Notes: generated by a model not told the origin, from the letters alone. A DNA stretch of 39,739 nt from Neelides folsomi (GCA_034687125.1 JAQGBZ010000496.1:1-39739), one strand, 5' to 3'; positions 11,040-23,500 are shown, counted from the first letter of the stretch. Translations and numbers: made by a program.

Positions 11040-14000
11040 ATACGAGATAGGACGTGATATTGATGTCCAAATTACCCAACGTGTCCTTACAAATGACGCA
11101 AAGGAATTATTGGATTTAAAAAATCATAAGCAAAAATTTCAAATGAGATTTAATTTACCTAATATTTGAAATGAGGATTTCCTACAATTTAATTCTAAAT
11201 ACCAAAGGTCGTTTTTTTATTTCATAATTTTATTAATTAATCCATTCTGTAGTTAGATTAAGTAAATACACCTAATCTGCCTTGGATAATTTTTAATCAT
11301 TGATTATCATTGTTTGAAAATAAGTAAAATTTAAATAACATTATCTTTATTTATGACTGGTTTGTAAATTGTGCTTAATTGCTACATAACCTTATCTAGT
11401 CTGACCAAATGCAAAGCTAATAAAACTATTGAGTAATAATAGACAATAGTAATAAAATTAGGCACAAGAGATAATTGTCCTTATTTATAATTAGTTCAGG
11501 ACATGAATGAAATCAATTATTTACAAGGTTTTATTGACTTTTATCTAAATTGGGATTGGAACTGCAATTGATGCGCCTTCTCTAACAATGTGTTATTCTT
11601 CTTTAAGATTCATAAAGTTCAAAAATCAATTTAATGAATATAAATAAGTTTTTAATGATTATAACATTCTCAATAATTATGTAATGCGACAGTTTTTATA
11701 TTATTTACTCTATGTTATTAAAAATATGATAAGAATAAGAAGCATATTCAAATGCGCTTTGGCAAGCATGCCTCATCGTTAGCAAAAATTCAAATGTAAT
11801 ATTTTGAATTCCTAAAATGATAATTCCTAGTTCATTGTACTAATTGGTGTATAAGAATCAATTCCCTAATTAAAATTCGTAGAGGTTTAGCAGGGTCAAT
11901 CATTGAATGCTTCACTTAATGTCAAACTTCATTATTTTATTCCATATTTGATAAATTGAGTTTTATTATCAAAGAAGCATCTCTCAATTAGTCTTAATAT
12001 CCAGGAGCTCGTAAAGTAATAGGTAATTTATGATCAATTTTGTTAATGACTTTTATTTTATCCCACCCGTACATTGAATGTGAAACTCATCAGCGGCACG
12101 CAGCACCTCAATTCATATCTCTTTAATACAGTGTTTCTAAATATACCGAGGACAAAGAAGGTGTTTACTCCCATATTAAAACGCCCTTTTGTTACTCGTT
12201 TTCTCGTTATACTGAATTGCTCCTTTTCTACTCCACAACTCGTAGGGATCACTCCCATTATTTATTAAGGTGCATAAATGTGGTCTCACATGTAAGAAAA
12301 GGAAGTTAATAAAACTTCCCCTTAACACACAATTTTGAGTATATTTTCCCTATGCTGACTTCAATACTCCCAAAAGCAAAGAGAGAGAGAGTAAAATGCT
12401 TATGGTATTTGTACATGGTAGAATCATAGCAAAGGGAAAAGTTCATTCGCATCTCATCATTTGTCCCCTCCGTTTCTCGTAGATTTTGTGAGTTGAAATC
12501 GCGGTCGGAGTATTTTCAGGGGATTTTTGACACGGCGCATGGCCGGGGAGCGGAGCATGATGATCCTGGAGAAAATCTCCAGGAGAATCTTCATCCTTTT
12601 CCCAGTTTCTCAGGGCTAGGCGTTGAGGGACTGACGACCAACATTACATTTTACTTTCCGGCCTCAACCAGACCCAATTTTCTCATCCACCACAAATCCT
12701 CAACGACAATCATTTTCTACAGGAAATAGAGGACGAGTTCACTTGAGCTTTGTGAGCTCTTCTGGTGTTTGTTCTCTCTGTGCCCCTTCAAGGAGGATCA
12801 GAGCAGAGTGAAGGATTAGGTTAGGAAGCTGATTCATTCTCATGCACAGCCTCTCTCAAGTCTTAACCCAACTCATACTCTGGAAGTAAAGGAAAAGGTT
12901 AAAGAGTGATGAGGAATGTAAGTAGAAAAATAGAAATTGAACAGTCGACTGTTGAAACTCACCACGGCAGGAACTTCACATGACTTTCGAATCGACTCCA
13001 CGGTCTGGCTGTTTATTGTAAGTTTATATTTGACTTTACGTCCATTTCCTCCATATAACTATTTAATACACTGTAAATACTTTTGGGGCATTCCTTGTAG
13101 AATATTGTATTTTGCTTATTAATAATAATGGTTCGAAAATTTTCTCTTGAAATAAGTAGTTAGAAACATATTTATCAGTAACTACCTGTACAAGTATTTC
13201 TACTTAAAATATATTCATTTTGGCATTGAAAATATTCATATTAGCATATTGGTCTTAAAAGGCCATTATAAAGCCAATTGAATTTGCTATCAGGTTTGTT
13301 GTGAATAAATATTTAGGTATATACCAATAGTAAATCCATTGTGATAAAAATGTTAAGCCAAAATGACAGAATGTTAAAATAGGCAAAATAGAGGGTGAAT
13401 CATTCATGTAATAAGAACTACAAAAGGTTCCATGAATTGACATTTTAAGAGCATTCAAATCACTGGCATTGTTATTCATGACGATAAATATTAAAATATA
13501 TATTCTATATACATTTAATTTTCTACTTTACTTAGGCATATACGATGTGCTATATCGATTTTCCATGTTTGGATCTTAATATTCACTAACTTCCATTGAA
13601 GTCTCGAGAATGATTACACGGTGTAAGTCGTGTAAGTAAGAATAACCCCTATGAATATTTAACCCATTCTCTGTTCATAAGAAATCAATGCCAGCCATTT
13701 CCTATGTTAACCAACTAAACTTAAGTGAGTATATCGTATCATATCTCTTCGTAATGTCAAATGCTATTGGTTTATTAACATTGAGAGTTTAGTTATTTTG
13801 AAATCTCCTAATTTACACTTTACTTATAAACTTACAACAATAAACCTCCTTCAGTATACATAGGTAGATATACGAATCTCTACTAAACAGATATTGATAT
13901 GTTTAAATGTTTTATGTGAGATTTTGAACAAATATTTAAAAAAAAAAGATCGCGTCTATACTGTGTAAGTATTTGAACCTTTTTTAAAGCAACACACATG

Positions 14001-14996
14001 TTGGATATCACAATTTGGATATCAAGGAATTTTGGTCCTATTAGTAAACGTAGTGTATTCCTCTTATAATAAGCGTCTTATTTAAGGAGTTTGCTTATTT
14101 TTTTATCTTAATGCTACCTAATATGTATGTAGTATACTATGTATTTAGGCATATGTATTAAGTGAATAAGGAGCAGATGGTCTCGCGATTTGTTCATGAA
14201 ACATAATTGATTGCGCCAGCTTTTTGTCCTACATTTTAACATGAATTCTTAAATTGATCATTTTTTGAATTCTCTTTTCTTTCAGTATGTAAACTAACTT
14301 GATAGAAAATAAGTATTTTTACTGTAGACATCTGGGTAAATATATTTACTACCATGCAGGGTTTTGGTAGTATATCTACAGACATACTTATTGTTAGTAT
14401 CAGTAGGTAATGAGAAAATTCGACAGACTCAAAGACAACAACAATTACTAAATTCAAGATATATCATATTACATATATACATGGAACATTCATATTTAAA
14501 TACATATTATCCATAACAGGATACATAATTACCATATTTAGTATCCAGCCTTATACGTACTCAACTAGGTGCATTTTAGTTTCGGTTATTCATGCAGATT
14601 GTGAGTGCAATTATTAGGAAATACAAGAAAGTAAGTCTAGGAATCTTTCTATCTGTATGAAACATTCAATTCCTATCATTATACTCAATTGGTTGATTCA
14701 AGCAAATAGAATAGAGTATTTTATTCATTCTCATTTATTTCTCCAGTGGACTTTCCATCGAGACTTTTCGTAAGTAGCGGTTTTCCATCACCAACCATCT
14801 GTCATTCCCAAACTCACTACTGGATAGTATATTCTTTCTATTCGAATATTTACTCTATGTTATATTGAGGAAGTTTATACGAATGGCAAAAGTTTCCAAC
14901 ACAAGTTCAATCTGCTTGAAAGACTCTTCATTACTAGACACTTGTTTGAGGAGGCAATTACTTTTTTCTCTCTTTTTATTGCATCATAGAATATAA
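11040..14996. other. gene-poor region, no coding signal recognised
   Basis: About 4 kb without a recognisable gene. The part from about 12050 to 12930 is noticeably less AT-rich and holds an open frame at 12493-12729 with no family resemblance. It could be a non-coding first exon, a promoter region or single-copy intergenic DNA. The rest is AT-rich with frequent TATA/GTATGT words. Confidence 0.4.
12564..12584. repeat. short perfect hairpin
   Basis: TCCTGGAGA, then AAA, then TCTCCAGGA: a 9-base perfect stem with a 3-base loop in the GC-richer patch. It is too short for a microRNA precursor and may be chance. Confidence 0.4.
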
Positions 14997-15095
14997 TTGA
15001 CGGCTTGCGACGTAAAACATGATGAAATTACAAATTTTTCAAATTTTATCAGTTTCCGGCGAAACTTGAAAAATACCTTAAAACTCTCTAAATTG
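14997..15095 (+). repeat. left terminal inverted repeat of the transposon
   Basis: Starts TTGACGGCTTGCGACGTAAA and runs through CAAATTTTTCA, AGTTTCCGG and GAAACTTGAAAAATACCTT. It carries about nine extra bases (AATTTTATC) relative to the right arm. Confidence 0.88.
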
Positions 15096-16125
15096 GATTT
15101 TAGTGATAATTCAGTATCAGAAATGTTTTCTATTCAAATCTTTATTCTTAATAGACATATTTATGTATCTGAACTTTTTTATAGTTATTTCAAATTATTC
15201 TGAACGCAGATCATTATAAAATCCTCGGTTCTCGGGTTGTAATTTGTCAATCATTGAAATTAAATCTTTCTTTTTCTCTTCTTTAATTGTAAGCGGCTCT
15301 TCATATACTAGTGGGGAAGACTATAAAGTGTCCAACTTTAAATTTCTATTTAAAAAAAAAATCTTTTATTCAAAGAGTAATATATCAAAACGAACAATAA
15401 TATGTAGCAATTAAATTATAATAACACTTATTAGGAAATTCATCCCTTGTACTTGTTACCGGTCAACTTTTAAATCTTTTAAATGATTAAAAGGAATTTA
15501 TGTTTAATAATGAAATGCCAATATAATCAATTTAATCGCTTATTAGTAATTAATATTTATATTATGATTTTTACTTTAGAAGGACGAAATTTTGCCAATT
15601 TTAAAATTCCGTCTCTTGAAAGGTATTCTTCGCCAGTCTTTTGATTTCTTGGCAATGTTGTCTTTCCATGTATGTGGATTAATTTTCTTTCTTGTTCTGG
15701 TTTTATTGCTATTTATAATTTTTAGCGATAATGGGATATTTGGTCTCATTTAGTAAAGTGAGTAATGAAATTAAAGATGTGAAAAGTCGGACAGTTAAAA
15801 TTGAAATTATTTGTACTTTTTAAATCATGCATTACAATTTTCCTTTATTTAGTAAACGGTGGGCTTAAATGTATTTTAAAGACTTGACTATATTTAATTT
15901 TATGTAAACGGGAGTTAAAGTTTTAACCTTTTTGATCCTCTCCAATAATAAACATAATCACTTTTACATTCGTAATTACGCAATTAATATACATCCTTTA
16001 ATTACTGAACATATTTACTAAAAGTTTCTATTGTGAACGAGGTGAATTATAAACAAATCTTCTTTGAATCCTAAAAGTTATTCCTAAATCTAATTATCTA
16101 GAGAATTAAAACATTGATTCATTTT

Positions 16126-18917
16126 TTATTTCTTCTTGAGAGCATTATGACTCTTTCTTGTGAAATAATTGATTCTCCAATAGTCCATATCCACTTGAAT
16201 TTGTGAATCTTCCAATGATTCAATTAGGTTCAAAGATGAGTTTTCGAGATTTGATGAATCTAGCACGTCTTCGAATATCTAAAATTGAATAATGTTAAAT
16301 AAAAAGATATAAATATATTATATTATAAAAGAGAATAACTTACATTTTTTGAATCTATAATTTGTGATTTGATTGGAAGATTTTTTAAAGTGTGCCAAGA
16401 GTAAAAACATCGGTCCATACATGGTCTTACATTACACGTCCGGCATTTGTACATAGTGTATTTTTTTAAACATAAACGACATTTCTGGTGATTATGTTTT
16501 CCATTAGGTCTCTTGCATTTTATGGGTAAATGATATGGCGAAATTCTAAAAAAACATTAAATTTTTAATTATTTTGGAATATAGAGTTTTAGATTTTTAG
16601 ATTCTATTTGTAAGATAGAATTTTAAGTTTAATTAGTACCAATCTGAACGATGATTTACATCTTTATTGTGATTCGATTTGGATTTGGTATAATTTTTTG
16701 GTTTTTCTCTGCGTTTCGTAATGAGAGAGTTGACGGTCACAGTCATCTACGGCGCCCATGATTTTATTGTATAAAATAACACTATGTGGCTTTTGCCGAG
16801 AATTATTTGGATTGTTACTTGCAATTTCAATCATTTCATTTCCTTGCATTGGAATGAAAGTATTCATTATCAACACTTCCCTTCGATCAGACCATCTATG
16901 TAATTAAGAAGTAGTTTAATAATAAAAATTTAAATATTTTAAGTCACAATTTAAATATAATATATTAATTAATAGTTACCTTTCTAAATGTAATATGTTA
17001 CGATGATTGTAACGTTCGACTTCTCCCTTTTTCAATTTAGTCTTCATATTTGGGATTAATTTGCGACAGTGTCAATAGCGTCAAATCCATAACTTTTCAA
17101 TGTTAGGAATAAATATGGTGAACTAAACCAGTTATCGCAAACAACTCTTCTTCCAGTAAATTTGTAATCGGATACAAGTGAGAGAATAATTGCACCCCCG
17201 ACTCCAAATATGGCTTTTGAAAACTGTTTCTTGTATGTCGTATTTTTGCCAACGTAAGGTATCAAATTAATGACAAATTTTGAAAAGCAGCCACTCAAAC
17301 AAAAAATTTTAATACCAAATCTGAAATCAAAGAAATAAATTTAAATAGTTATAAGTAATTTATTAAATTGCTCAAATTAGTTTATTTATTATCATATTAC
17401 CTGTGTCGTTTAGATTTCATATACTGTCTAAATGACAACCGGCCTTTGTACAAAATCATGCTTTCGTCTATACAAATATCTTGACCAGGTTTAATTGCTT
17501 CTTGGACCTTTTTTAGTATTTCACTCATAAATGAACCTAGCTTGGCATAACGGTTCTTAGAGTCATCACGAGAAAAATGCAAAGACCTTAAGATCTCGAA
17601 AAATCTTTAAAATTTAATTGTAACATTTATTATTTTAAGCTCCTTTTAAATAAAAAATAATAAAATTTTAATTAAAATTTACCTCTCACGTCCCATTATT
17701 TTTCGGAAGATCGGAGTAAATAACAATGAATCAGTTGACCAGTAATCTCTCATCTCCCCTTTTTTGACCAATCCCATTAAAAGTTCTAAAGCAATGAAGC
17801 TCCATAAGTCGCTTGTTGTGATTTCTTTAAAGGAGAATTTTGGAAAAATCGTCTCTAATCTTTTCTCATACAAATTTGATTCTTCTATAATGTTCAGTAT
17901 GATTTGAACGGTAAGAAATTTTTGAACAATCTCCAAAGGCGAAAGATTTGTAAATGTAGAATCAAATGCAGATTTGGTTGTATGATCATTGGTTTTTGGT
18001 TTGAAATCATCATTGTCCCATTCAATTATCGTCTATTATCGTTCATCGTGAATTAAATGCTTAATTTCTTCTTCCATTTCTTCATCATCTGCCTATAAAT
18101 AATCATAATAAATAAAATAATAATTAAATGAAATTGTGTATTGAAATTAGATGTATTCTTCAGTTAGTTCAACATCAGAATCTGGGAAAAAACTTGGTTC
18201 AGTTTCATTCAATTTTTTCTCTTGAATCTATAATCGATTTAATTGTTTACTAAATAAAAAATGCATAAATCATTGTATTAAGTTATTATTAAACCTGGCA
18301 TTTTTCTAATTTTTCTAAACTGTCATAATGGTTCATATTGACGTATATGACATTAATGTCGTGCTGGTTCAATTCTCCGTCGGTTTTTTCAGACTCAATT
18401 ACAATTTTTGAGCAATCTGGGTGGTGAATGATAACATCCAATTTGTAAAGTTGTGTGAGTGCGCTCAAGACATGATTGTCACCATAAGTCCCAAATATTT
18501 CAAGTTCATTAACTAGAAAACAAAAAGATGAAATTTAATTGAGCAACAAATATAAGTTTGATTTAGAATACATTTAAAATCATAATTAATATATAAATAA
18601 TCAATTACAACTTACGATAATCATCAAATGACAAATTTTGGCTAAGATCAATAAATGGCATATATATAATTGATCATTTTCCTTCATGTAATTAACAATC
18701 TGAGTTCGTAACCTCATGTAATTTGAATCATCTCCTTCGATTTGGTGACAAAGAGCTCGAAACATGCAGTTTCTTCAAAATTAATAATATTGTACATCTC
18801 ATTTATAAGTATTTATTAATCAAAATATTAAATTAATACATTAAATTTATGTTACCCATCACCGAGCATTCTTTTGACTGTAAAACCTTCAATTTCTGTT
18901 GGATTCTTTTTATTCAT
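16126..18917 (-). pseudogene. OTU protease-piggyBac transposase fusion, decayed
   Basis: Exons (minus strand): 18917-18856, 18772-18616, 18512-18295, from 18227 (end unclear), 18092-17683, 17604-17401, 17320-16980, from 16895 (end unclear, about 16660), 16545-16344, 16278-16126. The first three form an OTU cysteine-protease fold: MLGDG|NCMFRAL with the catalytic Cys just after an intron, LEIFGTYGDNHVLSALTQ, and NMNHYDSL with the likely catalytic His. An acidic linker (DSDVELTEEY, DDEEMEEE) follows. The piggyBac core includes DLWSFIALELLMGLVKKG, DESMILYKGRLSFRQYMKSK (first Asp), VVCDNWFSS (second Asp) and NKIMGAVDDCDRQLSHYE (third Asp region). A Cys-rich end (KCRLC, KCRTC, CMDRC) resembles the piggyBac C-terminal zinc domain. 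Breaks: two extra bases in exon 2 (tatatatgcc), adjacent TAA TAG in the linker, a frameshift near 17065, and a lost segment after RKTKK. Phases across the OTU-linker-transposase junctions agree with one transcript. Confidence 0.82.
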
Positions 18918-19069
18918 TCTGCTTATTTAAATTAATTATGATTATTTTCTATATATTACATTAATTATATTAAAACAGTTAAATTATTGATTTAAGTGAT
19001 TTTTTAATGAATTAAAACTGATTTAATCGAGAAACAAACTCAGGAACAATTTATTTCGTATTTTGGTAT

Positions 19070-19270
19070 CTGACACGAGACATACTCTAGTCACTAGGTC
19101 GGAAAGGAGATTTGAAATAAAACAAGGATACTCGTGTTTAGGAATGAACGGCTTTTTAGTTACGCGCGAGATAACTCGTGTTTAGGATGTAAAGGTGATT
19201 TTCTTTGACACGAGAAAACTCGTGTCCTGGATTCAAAGGTGTTTTGTCATGTTTAGGTTTAGAAAGGTTA
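19070..19270. repeat. subterminal repeat cluster of the transposon
   Basis: Three to four diverged copies of a 40-60-base unit, built on GACACGAGA, ACTCGTGTTTAGGA and a following AAAGG or GAACGG. Within units, CGAG...CTCG pairs form small palindromes, as in CACGAGAAAACTCGTG. The cluster lies between the right inverted repeat and the ATG of the transposon gene, where transposase-binding subterminal repeats or a promoter would be expected. Confidence 0.65.
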
Positions 19271-19344
19271 AATATCAAAAATTGAAGTGATATTTTTCAA
19301 TAATTTAGTTGATTAAATGCAAATATACTGATTATTTAAATTTT

Positions 19345-19433
19345 AGTAATAAACAAATTTCAAGGTATTTTCAAGTTTCACCGGAAACTGAAAAATTTGA
19401 CATCTCAGCATGTTTTACGTCGCAAGCCGTCAA
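19345..19433 (-). repeat. right terminal inverted repeat of the transposon
   Basis: Read on the minus strand from 19433, it matches the left arm: an identical outer 25 bases, then CAAATTTTTCAGTTTCCGG and GAAACTTGAAAATACCTT. It is followed outward by TTAA. Confidence 0.88.
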
Positions 19434-19437
19434 TTAA

Positions 19438-20591
19438 CAAGCGTTGTATAAAGTATAATACACGTATCTTTAACCACAGGCTAAATAAATGTTTAAGTAA
19501 TAAACATAGGAATTCATTGTCTCATACTGTGAAGGATATCTACATAGAGTACACTTCTACGTATGTATGTTAGCTTTTGCAAACAAGACAATTTACTTCT
19601 TAATACTAAATAAATTAAGTTATTAATAAATAAAGGTAATTAATAAAAAATCTTTAATGCATATCGTATTATATCGGTTTGATTGGATTATATACTTAAT
19701 ATTAGTTATGAATATAATGTAGATATAATTAAAAAACATTTGGATTTTGTATAAAAAATACTTTGGCTTTTTAGATATGTGGTATTATAAAAAACGGGCG
19801 CAATAAAAATAGTAGTTCCCTAATTTCACATTAAATAAAAAAGCTTGGGAATTTGCGAAGCCATAAAGTAAGGAATGATGTTCCTTTTTTACATTGCAAA
19901 GTTACACAAAAGAATTCCTGTCTTCTATCCTAACTTCCCTTTACTCTAGATGCTATATGCTTTAAGAATGGATTGTCTATAAAAACGTAACCAATTTAAC
20001 GTCACCCGACATTAAATTGAAATTGGAAGAAAAGTGATTTAGTGTTATATTAAATATAATCGTACCTATGTTTAACATAAAACTGTACCAAATTAAAAAA
20101 ACATTTATGCGTATTATGATATTTTTTCTCTGTAAAGTCTTAGAAATACGAGTATATTACTTGTACATTATGTACCATACTTATGTATGTAACATATCTA
20201 GGCTCTGGGTATAAAAACTCTCACTTTTTCTATAACCTTCACGGTTCTTGACAATAGAATACAATTTTATACACTTAACTTATGGTATACAAGCGAACAG
20301 TCAATGATCCATCTTTGAAAGAAGTTCATAAATAAGTAACAACAATATTCGCTTCCTGCGTTAAGATTAAAAGAGGGTAATAAAATAGTGACCTAAAAAC
20401 TACAATCCTAAAACTAAAAGTATTAAGTAAAGCATACTACAAATATTAGTAGTAGTACAATATCCTATTAAATAAGAAGTTTAAAAATCATTTAGAATCT
20501 CCAAAATAAAAATAAAATTTGTGATTAGTTTCAGAAGATTAGACTGCAGAAATCGAAGGGTTCGACTACTCGGTTGACACGTGAGGAGCCA
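19438..20591. other. intergenic spacer before the DUF229 gene
   Basis: About 1.1 kb of AT-rich DNA between the transposon and the DUF229 start codon. It should contain that gene's promoter and 5' UTR. I see no clear TATA element at a fixed distance and no other gene. Confidence 0.5.
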
Positions 20592-23500
20592 ATGATACAA
20601 AAGTCCAAGTTGTTCAATAGCCTTTTGATTTTAAAACGCCGCAAAAGTTTGTTATGGATTTTACTCTTCTTCTCTCTCACGTCCCTCACAACCTATTCCA
20701 TCCAACTTTACAATGCAATGGAAACTTATTACAATCCGCCGTCGGGACAATTCAACTGTAAAATACCAAAATTTCAAAAGTTAACTTATCCATATCGGAA
20801 TTTTCAGTATTTCATTTTAAATCAATGGATTTATTATGTAACATACTATATTTAAGTAAAACCATATACGAGTATGTTATTTTATATAGTGTATTTATTC
20901 TTTATATAGATTTCATGGAAGTTGAGGAACATTCCCAGCATGGGTTCATCGTTAATACTCCTTCATGCAGAATATTCAATATCAGCGCTTGGGACAAATC
21001 CATAATTCCCTTACTCAATTCAGAAAAATCACCTTCAACTTCATGTAAAAGAAATCACCAATGGACCTACGTCCAAGAAAACGTAATGTGTATTCATTTT
21101 TATGTACAATTTCAATATGGAAAGCTGTATCATAAATAATATAAAATATTTGTATGTAAATGAATGGATAAAATTAATATTTTTACGATATTTTAGAATT
21201 TGGTCCTAAACGAAAGTGCCATAAAAGAATCGGGTTATTCTCCCGTTTCTCTTTTCTGCTGCTATCGTGCAATCCGAAGAGTTGAGCAAAATGTAGAGAA
21301 TTATGACAAATATGCAGATTCGCAAATTCTGTAAGTCCAAATGCGTTTAAGATTTCTTTAAATACTTCCTCGCGTGTTGAATGAAAATTGCACGAGGCTT
21401 ATTTGATGCATGAAAATGTAATAATACCATGAGTTAAGTTGGTAGCTGATTGTAAATAGTGGTTTCTTTATTGCTCAATAGATTTGACAGAGATTGTAAG
21501 AGATTTGAGGGCGTGACCCCCGTGGACGATGAGTTCGTGCGCGTGATTTGTAAATACAAGTATTGGCCCTATCCTTTCGATATTTTGTATCGCTATTTTC
21601 ATGTCTTTGCCCTTCCAAATGTCACGGAAAAGACAAAGGCCAAGTTTGAGTTTTGGGGGGCTGAGAAGGGAAGAAATAAGGACAAGAGGAAGAATGAAAA
21701 GAAAAGCGCTGAGATACCACCAAATGTTCTTTTACTTGGCATTGACTCAATGTCGAGACTCTCTTTTGAAAGGAACATGGAAAAAACGAGGAATTTCCTC
21801 AAAGAAATTGGAGCCCATGAAATGCGAGGATATACAAAAGGTATTTCCTCCATTTATTTGACTCTTTATGTATATAAATAAATTGTACATAACAAGATTC
21901 ATTTTACATAATACAAATATAGTGTATTGTACTTTTTCTATTTTCAGTTGGAGAAAATACATATCCCAACAGGTTAAAAAATCCATACCGAATATTTCAT
22001 AATTTTATTTAAACATTACCTTATTATTGATAAACATAATTCGGCTTATTACAAATAGAGTTATTAAAACATTATCATAAATTGTTAATGATTTTGTAAT
22101 TTAAAATTTCAGCCTTGCATTTACAACAGGTTATCAAGAGGAAGATGTTAAAAGAATATGTTTAAATACACAATTAAAAATGCATGATCCTTGTCCTTGG
22201 ATTTGGAAAAGGTTTGATTCTGCTTCATACATATCAGGCAAGCAGAATTTTTATTTCCTTCGTCGATTCTTTAATTTTATTAAATTTTTAATGCCCAATG
22301 CTCAAAAAATAATCAAATAATATATTTTGCCTACAGATATGCTTGCCTTTGTATATTTTATCATTAATGACAATATTTTTATGAATTTATCATCCAATAT
22401 ATCAATATTTTATATCTTATATCTTATAATATGTAAAGAATGATAATTTTTTATTTTTTAATGATCTGTATATTTTAGCTTTATTCGAAGACGTGCCTTT
22501 GCTCGCTACTTTCAATTATCTGAAACTTGGATTTGTGAAGAAACCGACTGATTACTATTTGAGACCTTTTATGCTTGCGGTTCACGAACACACACCCTCA
22601 ATGGTACTTATTTTTTATGTCAGCATCTTAGCCAATAACAGTTAAAACATAAGTCATTGTTAATATCGATATTACTTAAGTATGACTTAGCCATTTGTTC
22701 AATTTTTAGTTCTTCACAATCGACTGTATTGGAAAACAAACAGTGGACGAAGCTTTGCTTCGCTACATTCAAGATCTGCATCAAATGACCTCTAAAAGGA
22801 AAACTCCTTTGTTTCTCTACACTTGGCTTACGAATCTCGCCCATGGGAATCTCAACGCTGCTAAGTTCTCTGATTCAATCTACTTCAACGCACTTCAAAA
22901 TATGAATCTCAACAATACAATCTTATTTTTCATGAGTGATCATGTAAGAAATAAATGAAAAAATAGCATATTAAGATTTAATTTATTGTTAGTCAAATTC
23001 AACATATAACAATAATTCACAAACACTTACAACCTAATAATAAGGATTAATATAAAAATTAATTGTAATATATTCCCATCATAATTATGGAGTTTAATGT
23101 TTATTGAACTTTAAATTGATGTTTTCTTATAGGGATATCGTTATGGTTCAATAAGACAAACCTTTCCTGGATGGTTAGAAGACAAACTACCGAATTTATG
23201 GGTTTACTTACCACCAAATATACGATTAAAATATCCTGAATGGGAATCAGCTCTCGCGACTAATTCTGAGTAATAAAATTAACATCCAGTTAATAAAATA
23301 TAAAAAATCAAATATTTGCCACTACTAGAATTAAACCATTCTGTGAACAAGCGTTTCAAAAGTTAAATTAATCTTTTTTATTATTCTAGACGACTCATGT
23401 CTCCTTTTGACATCTATCATACATTGACTCATATCCTCTCGACATTCACTCAACTACCAAAGCTAAAAGATGAGAAAACTCCTGAAAGCACTCCAATCCC

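Larger units (their letters stand above)
14997..19433 (-). mobile_element. 4.4 kb piggyBac-type transposon carrying an OTU-transposase gene
   Basis: The two ends are inverted copies beginning TTGACGGCTTGCGACG, identical for the outer 25 bases and alignable for about 90-100 bases apart from a small insertion in the left arm. The right end is followed by TTAA (19434-19437), the piggyBac target. The left end is preceded by ATAA (14993-14996), one base off, as a mutated target duplication would be. The gene inside (16126-18917, minus strand) encodes a piggyBac-type transposase with an extra N-terminal OTU domain. The 5' subterminal part (about 19070-19270) has diverged short repeats. The left interior 15090-16125 shows no ORF that I recognise. 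Ends, target and transposase type agree, so the boundaries are well supported. Confidence 0.85.

Noticed and set aside
12493..12729. 78-codon plus-strand open frame in the less AT-rich island
   Set aside because: No signal peptide, domain or splice continuation. The length is easily reached by chance in less AT-rich DNA.
14236..14457. 73-codon minus-strand open frame
   Set aside because: No recognisable features and no splice partners. AT-rich chance frame.
20555..20580. tRNA-like B-box word GGGTTCGACTA
   Set aside because: No matching A box or cloverleaf stems upstream. It sits in the DUF229 5' UTR.
21599..21861. Alternative frames on both strands over DUF229 exon 4
   Set aside because: The annotated frame carries the conserved LLLGIDSMSR motif and joins neighbouring exons in phase. 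The others do not.
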